Shown: in pieces, positions 59,586-64,000 of the stretch | Layout of the letters: each line of letters begins with the position of its first letter | How positions within the stretch are numbered: position 1 is the first letter of the stretch | Origin: Saccharothrix sp. NRRL B-16314 | GTDB taxonomy: Bacteria > Actinomycetota > Actinomycetes > Mycobacteriales > Pseudonocardiaceae | Assembly (NCBI RefSeq): GCF_000716595.1 | Contig: NZ_JNXC01000007.1 | Location: 302,751-366,750, forward strand | Length of the DNA: 64,000 bases | Direction of reading: 5' to 3' | Position numbers and translations under genes: made by a program | The notes under the pieces: generated by a model | What the model was told of the DNA's origin: nothing | The model's database searches: none | The model's input: only the letters and a program-made list of their open reading frames with translations

Positions 59586-60203
59586 TCAGCCGGACGGTTT
59601 GACGGCGGCGACGCGTTCGACCGTGCCGAGCTTCAGCCGTTCGCTGCGCACGACGGTGAAACCCGCTTCCTCGACCAGCGGCAGGGGCCGGCGGGTCTGG
59701 TGATCGCCGATCATCGGCACGGTGATCCGGTCCAGGAGTCGCTGGCCGAGGTTGATCGGCCGGTGGTGGCTGCCGACGTGGTCCAGGAGCAGGAGCGAGC
59801 CTCCCGGGCGCAGCACCCGGTGCATCTCGGCCAGCGCGACCCGTTCGTCGGGGACACCGCACAGCCCGAGGGTGCACACGACCGCGTCGAACGTCGCGTC
59901 GCCGAACGGGAGGGCTTGGGCGTCGCCCTCCCGCCAGGTGACGTCGAGGCCGAGGTCGGCGGCGCGGGCGCGGGCCTGGTCGAGCATGGCGGGGCTGAAG
60001 TCCAGGGCGGTCAGCCGGACACCGGGCGGGTAGTGCGGCAGGTTGAGACCGGTGCCGACGGCGACTTCCAGCACGTCACCAGCGGCCTGCGAGCAGACCC
60101 ACTCCCGCCCGCCGCCGAACTGGAGCCGTTCGAACAGACCGATGGACCGGTCGTACTTCGGCGCGAACTCGTCCCACTTGGCGCGGATGCGCTCGTCCAC
60201 CAC
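59586..60203 (-). CDS. Class I SAM-dependent methyltransferase (UbiE-like)
   Basis: A 205-residue methyltransferase. The SAM motif I is VLEVAVGTGLNLPHYP; motif post-I TALDFSPAMLDQARARA; motif II GDATFDAVVCTLGLCGVPD; motif III RVLRPGGSLLLLDHV. This arrangement matches the small methyltransferases often called UbiE/phosphatidylethanolamine N-methyltransferase-like. GTG 60203 is chosen because AGGAGG lies six bases upstream; GTG 60230 would add nine residues, with that site inside the gene. It stands 131 bases after the LLM oxidoreductase gene. The substrate is unknown. Confidence 0.83.
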   Translation of the reverse strand: MVDERIRAKWDEFAPKYDRSIGLFERLQFGGGREWVCSQAAGDVLEVAVGTGLNLPHYPPGVRLTALDFSPAMLDQARARAADLGLDVTWREGDAQALPFGDATFDAVVCTLGLCGVPDERVALAEMHRVLRPGGSLLLLDHVGSHHRPINLGQRLLDRITVPMIGDHQTRRPLPLVEEAGFTVVRSERLKLGTVERVAAVKPSG

Positions 60204-60359
60204 CGCTGTCCTCCTCATCGGGGTCACCACGTCACCGGGAGCCCGACCAGTCCACCGGTCAGCACGTCCGCGCGCATCTCCAAGTCCGCGATCGGCACCG
60301 CCGACCTCACCGCCGGACGCCGGGCGGCGCCGCTCGTGCCCCTGTCGAGGCGCGGTCCC

Positions 60360-61235
60360 TCAGTCGACGTCGGCCATTCGCCGGGTGGTCGGGGCGATGA
60401 CGCCTTCGATCCACTCGGCCAAGTCGCCGTCCGGCGCCATCACCACGATGGTGTCGATGCCCAGCCCCGCGTACCCGGCCAGCTCCTCGGCGAACGCGTC
60501 GGCGTCGCCCACCTTCGGCGTGTCCCCGAGGTACACCATGGTCTTGCGGATCTCGGCGTAGTCACGGCCCACGTCGTCGCAGTGGCGGCGCAGCACGTCG
60601 AGCTTGTGCGAGACCTCCGCGGGGGTCGGCACGAGCAAGTTGCAGGCGTCGGCGTACCGCGCGACCAGCCGGAGCGTCTTGCGCTCGCCGTTGCCACCGA
60701 TCATGATCTCCGGGCGCGGCGCGCTCACCGGCGCCGGTGAGCACATGGTCTCGGCCAGGCGGTAGTGCTTGCCCTCGAACGGGCCGTTGTCGTCCGCGTC
60801 CCACATCTGGTGGCAGATCCGGAGCGTCTCTTCCAGGCGTTCGAAGCGTTCCGACCGCGGCGGGAACGGCACGCCCAGGCCCGTGTGCTCGCGTTCGTAC
60901 CAGGCCGCGCCGATGCCCAGGGTCGCCCGGCCACCCGACAGCACGTCCAGCGTCGTCACGATCTTCGCCAGCAGACCGGGGTGGCGGTAGGTGACACCCG
61001 TGACGAGCGCTCCCAGCCGGACCGTCGAGGTGTTGGCGGCGAGGAAGCCGAGAGTCGTGTAGCACTCCAGCATCGCGTCTTCAGGGCCGCCGTTGTGCTC
61101 CATCTGGAAGTAGTGGTCCATGGCCGAGAGCCAGCCGACCCCGGCCGCTTCGGCCGCGGCGCAGGCGGCGGCCAAATCGGGACCGAGTCGGGCCGCGCCC
61201 TGGTTGAACCTGGTGATGTGCACACCGAGCCGCAC
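60360..61235 (-). CDS. LLM-class F420-dependent oxidoreductase
   Basis: A 291-residue luciferase-like monooxygenase-fold protein of the actinobacterial F420 group. It starts MRLGVHITRFNQGAARLGPDLAAACAAAEAAGVGWLSAMDHYF; conserved stretches are LGALVTGVTYRHPGLLAKIVTTLDVLSGGRATLGIGAAWYEREH and EIMIGGNGERKTLRLVARYADACNL, which form the cofactor pocket. Redox of an unknown substrate with F420 is expected. GTG 61235 has GGAGCA upstream. It is transcribed away from the PKS region. Confidence 0.88.
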   Translation of the reverse strand: MRLGVHITRFNQGAARLGPDLAAACAAAEAAGVGWLSAMDHYFQMEHNGGPEDAMLECYTTLGFLAANTSTVRLGALVTGVTYRHPGLLAKIVTTLDVLSGGRATLGIGAAWYEREHTGLGVPFPPRSERFERLEETLRICHQMWDADDNGPFEGKHYRLAETMCSPAPVSAPRPEIMIGGNGERKTLRLVARYADACNLLVPTPAEVSHKLDVLRRHCDDVGRDYAEIRKTMVYLGDTPKVGDADAFAEELAGYAGLGIDTIVVMAPDGDLAEWIEGVIAPTTRRMADVD

Positions 61236-62358
61236 GTCGTGCTCCGTTCTCCGGCTGTTCTCCTGGTCGACGGCGCGACGCTAGTTCCTGGAGCGCGCTC
61301 CAGGTCAAGTGCGCAACATTTCGGGGATTGGCCTGCGGTCGGGTCGCCGGACCGCCGGACGACGTGAGAACTGCTCGCGTTCGTGGTTCCAGGCGAGTTA
61401 CGGTATCGGCCGGGACCGTTTTTCCGTTTCGTTACACATCCCGCACTGTGGTCTAGGCCACGTCCACGCGCCGGGGTGAACTTTTCGTTACCGATGTTTT
61501 TCGGTGGCCCGGGAAGACTGCCCGATGGGGCACCCATAGGAAAACCAAATGGGTCGGCCTGTGCATTGGTTTCTTCAGGCAACTTCGCGAATCGGTCATT
61601 CGTGGGTATGCGTCCGCTTAGTATGCGGTCGGTGGCGGTGGGCGGCGCGACGGTGGGGCGGACCGGGGTGCCGAAGGCTCGCGTCCGGGCCTGATAGCCC
61701 GCTGACCTGCTCGAATAGCGCCCGGACGACCGTCTGCGGCTTGGTCCGAGGATGGCTGAGGTCAGCCGTGAAGGGCGGGCGACGCCCCGTCTCCCGGCTC
61801 CGGGATTTGATCCGTCGCTGATTTACCTGGCCGGTGGGCGGTGTGCATGTTAATGGCCGGTAACCCCGGTGCTTTGATGGGTACTTGACGGTTCAACTTC
61901 GGTGACGTATAAGTGGGTGTACGTTTAAGTCAACGTCGTCCGAAACGGGCTCAAATGTGACCGTTCGGCCTAAGGGAACTGTCCCGACGGGGTAGGGAAT
62001 GCGTCCGTTCGGCCCTTTCCGGCCTCTCGGTGGGAGACGAGTCTTGCGCAGTGCCGCAGCTGCCGGGTTATTCTCCCGGCGCACAGCTGGGATGTGAGCG
62101 GAAGGGCCGCCAGGTTCATAATTAGTTCGGTCGGTGCCGACCGCGTCCGAGATTCGACCCAGCACCGTGGCTGGGGGTGTAACGTTTCCCTTGTCCGCAG
62201 TGATTGCGTAGGTAAACCATGCCGCCCGCATTGTCGGCGGTTGTCTGCCACGCCGGATTCAGTGGCACCCATGTAAACACGGAGTGACCGGTCTCTGTCT
62301 CTTTGCCATCACACCGGTACGGAACATCGCTTTGTCGGCGGGATAACGGGGGGATGCC
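61236..62358. other. 1.1-kb intergenic region upstream of the PKS
   Basis: No supportable gene in about 1120 bases, which is long for this genome. It is visibly less GC-rich than its surroundings from about 61400. It contains a hairpin-prone stretch (CGTCCGGGC at 61682-61690 pairing with GCCCGGACG at 61720-61728) and a good promoter at 61885-61913. Small open frames here have no ribosome sites and no familiar products. It probably holds the control region of the polyketide cluster. Confidence 0.6.
61885..61913 (+). promoter_or_regulatory. Sigma70-type promoter upstream of the PKS gene
   Basis: TTGACG at 61885-61890, a 17-base spacer and TATAAG at 61908-61913, each one base off consensus. Transcription would start near 61920, giving a leader of about 440 bases before the PKS ATG. 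The downstream AT-rich stretch GTACGTTTAAGTC may assist melting. Confidence 0.65.
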
Positions 62359-64000
62359 ATGACGGGCGCGGATCGCCTACAGGTTGCCATCGTGGGCATC
62401 GCGTCGCGGACGCCCGGAGCAGCGGGCGCCGAGGAGTTCTGGCAGGTGCTGAGCGGTGGCGTCGACGCGACGCGGGACCGCGACCGGCCGTTCGGGCCCG
62501 ACCGCGGTGGTTTCGTCGACGGCATCGAGGAGTTCGACGCCGGCTTCTTCCGCATGTCACCGCGGGAAGCAGCGGAAACCGACCCGCAGCAGCGACTCGC
62601 GCTCGAACTGGCGTGGCAAGGGCTTGAGGACGCGGGCATCGTCGCCGCCGGGACGTTGCCGGCGAAGATCGGCGTCTTCCTGGGCGTCATGGCCGCCGAC
62701 TACGCGGACCTCGTCGCGATCGGCGGAACGCGCGGCGTCACGCGGCACACGCTGACCGGCGTCCACCGGGCGATGATCGCCAACCGCATCTCACACACCC
62801 TGCGCCTGCACGGTCCCAGCCTGACGGTCGACACCGGACAGTCGTCGTCCCTCGTCGCGGTCCACCTCGCGTGTGAAAGCCTCCGCAACGGAGAGGCGGA
62901 TATCGCGCTGGCAGGCGGAATCCACCTCAACATCTCACCGCTCAGCAGCGCTTTGCCCGAGGCCGCGGGAGCGCTCTCGCCATCGGGCAAGTGCTTCGTC
63001 TTCGACGAGCGGGCCGATGGCTACGTGCGCGGCGAGGGCGGCGGCGTGGTCGTGCTCAAGCCGCTCGACCGCGCGATCGAGGACGGTGACCACATTTACG
63101 CGGTCATCGAGGGCAGCGCCGTCGGCACCGGCAGCGACGACAGCGGGCTGACCGTGCCGAGCGCCACCGCGCAGGCACGCACGATCACCGACGCCCTGGG
63201 CCACGCCGGCGTCGACCCGGCAGCGGTGCAGTACATCGAACTCCACGGGACCGGCACCCGGGTCGGCGACCCGATCGAGGCCGAGGCACTGGGCGCGGCC
63301 TACGGGCGTTCCCGCACCAGCCCGCTCGTCGTCGGCTCCGTCAAGACGAACATCGGCCACCTCGAAGGCGCCGCCGGCATCGCGGGCCTCATCAAGACCG
63401 CGCTGTGCATCGACCGGCGCGAACTCGTGCCCAGCCTCAACTTCTCGCGGCCGAACCCCCGGATCCCCCTGGGTGAACTGGGTCTGCGAGTCGTCACCGA
63501 CAACGAGCCTTGGCCGTCGGACGGCCGGCCCGTCGCGGCGGTGACGTCGCTCGGCATCGGCGGCACGTGCTGCCACGTCGTGCTGACCGCCGCCCCCGTG
63601 ACGCCCGACGCCGAGCCGGCTCGGCTCGCGCGCACCGTGCCGGTGCTGGTGTCCGGCAAGGGTGACGCGGCGGTGCGCGCACAGGCAGCGCGGCTGCGGG
63701 ATCACCTGGTGGCGCACCCCGATTTCGACGTGGTGGACGTCGGCTTCTCCGCGGTCACGACGCGCGCTCAATTTGATCAGCGCGCCGCGGTGGTCGCGTC
63801 GGATCGTGACGGCTTGCTGGCCGGTCTGGACGCGCTCGCCGAGGGCCGACCGGCTGCTGGGGTGTCGCAGGGTTCTCTGATCGGTGGTAAGTCGGCGTTC
63901 CTGTTCACGGGTCAGGGTGCTCAGCGTGCGGGGATGGGCGTTGCGCTTGCGGCGTCGTTCCCGCGTTTCGCCGAGGCTTTGGACGAGGTGTGTGCCGAGC
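62359..64000 (+). CDS. Modular type I polyketide synthase, loading module (KSQ-AT...), partial at right edge
   Basis: The first 547 codons of a modular PKS that runs off the window. It opens with a ketosynthase (residues about 8-420; [41 protein letters not shown]). At the active site, DTGQSSSL (Q161) replaces DTACSSSL, while both His motifs are intact ([30 protein letters not shown]). This is a KSQ domain, which decarboxylates malonyl- or methylmalonyl-ACP to make the starter unit. The linker is followed by the start of an acyltransferase ([14 protein letters not shown], about residue 514). No docking domain precedes it, as expected of a first module. ATG 62359 has GGGGGG five bases upstream. 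Confidence 0.93.
   Translation, partial: MTGADRLQVAIVGIASRTPGAAGAEEFWQVLSGGVDATRDRDRPFGPDRGGFVDGIEEFDAGFFRMSPREAAETDPQQRLALELAWQGLEDAGIVAAGTLPAKIGVFLGVMAADYADLVAIGGTRGVTRHTLTGVHRAMIANRISHTLRLHGPSLTVDTGQSSSLVAVHLACESLRNGEADIALAGGIHLNISPLSSALPEAAGALSPSGKCFVFDERADGYVRGEGGGVVVLKPLDRAIEDGDHIYAVIEGSAVGTGSDDSGLTVPSATAQARTITDALGHAGVDPAAVQYIELHGTGTRVGDPIEAEALGAAYGRSRTSPLVVGSVKTNIGHLEGAAGIAGLIKTALCIDRRELVPSLNFSRPNPRIPLGELGLRVVTDNEPWPSDGRPVAAVTSLGIGGTCCHVVLTAAPVTPDAEPARLARTVPVLVSGKGDAAVRAQAARLRDHLVAHPDFDVVDVGFSAVTTRAQFDQRAAVVASDRDGLLAGLDALAEGRPAAGVSQGSLIGGKSAFLFTGQGAQRAGMGVALAASFPRFAEALDEVCAE

Noticed and set aside
61383..61821. Two small plus-strand frames in the region before the PKS
   Set aside because: No ribosome site, no family features, and they overlap each other in different frames; treated as non-coding.
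1..64000. CRISPR arrays, insertion sequences, prophage genes or integration sites
   Set aside because: No regularly spaced direct repeats, no transposase or integrase motifs, and the only tRNA (26563-26636) has no partial duplicate of its 3' end that I can find nearby.

Overview
The window is chromosomal DNA from a high-GC actinomycete. Four things point there: very high G+C with GTG/TTG starts and ATGA/GTGA-coupled operons, a mycothiol-dependent formaldehyde dehydrogenase, WXG100/EspC-like proteins, and a tRNA-fMet lacking an encoded CCA. The gene mix (secreted polysaccharide-degrading enzymes, ROK/LacI sugar regulators, start of a modular polyketide synthase) suggests a filamentous, antibiotic-producing genus; Pseudonocardiales (Saccharothrix/Lentzea/Actinosynnema type) is a guess from gene content only.

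Left part (1-16 kb): a GT39-type membrane glycosyltransferase; an ArsR/SRPBCC/MFS set behind a double inverted-repeat operator; superoxide dismutase; two small NAD(P)-binding proteins; RtcB RNA ligase; a NYN nuclease-like protein ending in a cold-shock-like domain; a secreted PL9-type pectate lyase; an HxlR regulator; a secreted GH30 glycosidase divergent from a LacI regulator; and the mycothiol detoxification pair MscR plus a metallo-beta-lactamase-fold hydrolase.

Middle part (16-36 kb): a DUF574-type methyltransferase; two coupled CNNM/CorC-type membrane proteins behind a hairpin-containing leader; a coupled five-gene set of secretion-associated type (YbaB-like, small WXG100/EspC-like, larger WXG-like, two unknowns); a cellulose-type LPMO with CBM2 behind a perfect CebR-type palindrome; a PknB-like kinase; tRNA-fMet. 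A minus-strand five-gene operon follows (dTMP-kinase-like, unknown, stand-alone PEP-binding TIM barrel, EPSP synthase, MBL-fold hydrolase) that looks like an undescribed PEP-dependent pathway. A two-gene unit of a P-loop NTPase and a membrane-anchored substrate-binding-like protein comes next, then a polyprenyl diphosphate synthase.

Right part (36-57 kb): a long plus-strand sugar/inositol-type region. A divergent ROK repressor with a perfect operator faces a Gfo/Idh/MocA oxidoreductase, a complete RbsABC-type ABC importer, a sugar-phosphate isomerase and a secreted 1600-residue ThuA/sugar-dehydrogenase fusion. After a terminator comes a six-gene, fully overlapping operon: inositol-phosphate-synthase-like, UbiA prenyltransferase, TIM barrel fused to EboA, TatD, EboE-like TIM barrel and EboF-like phosphodiesterase. 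This is a variant of the poorly understood bacterial ebo cluster in which the usual sugar-phosphate cyclase slot is filled by a MIPS-like enzyme. It is the strongest candidate for an undescribed metabolite pathway here.

Right edge (57-64 kb): hypothetical proteins including a GNRAV-motif/Stv-like protein, an alpha/beta hydrolase, a methyltransferase, an F420-type LLM oxidoreductase, a 1.1-kb non-coding stretch with a clear sigma70-type promoter, and the first 1.6 kb of a modular type I PKS whose first ketosynthase carries Gln in place of the active Cys (KSQ loading module). The window therefore ends at the left border of a polyketide cluster.
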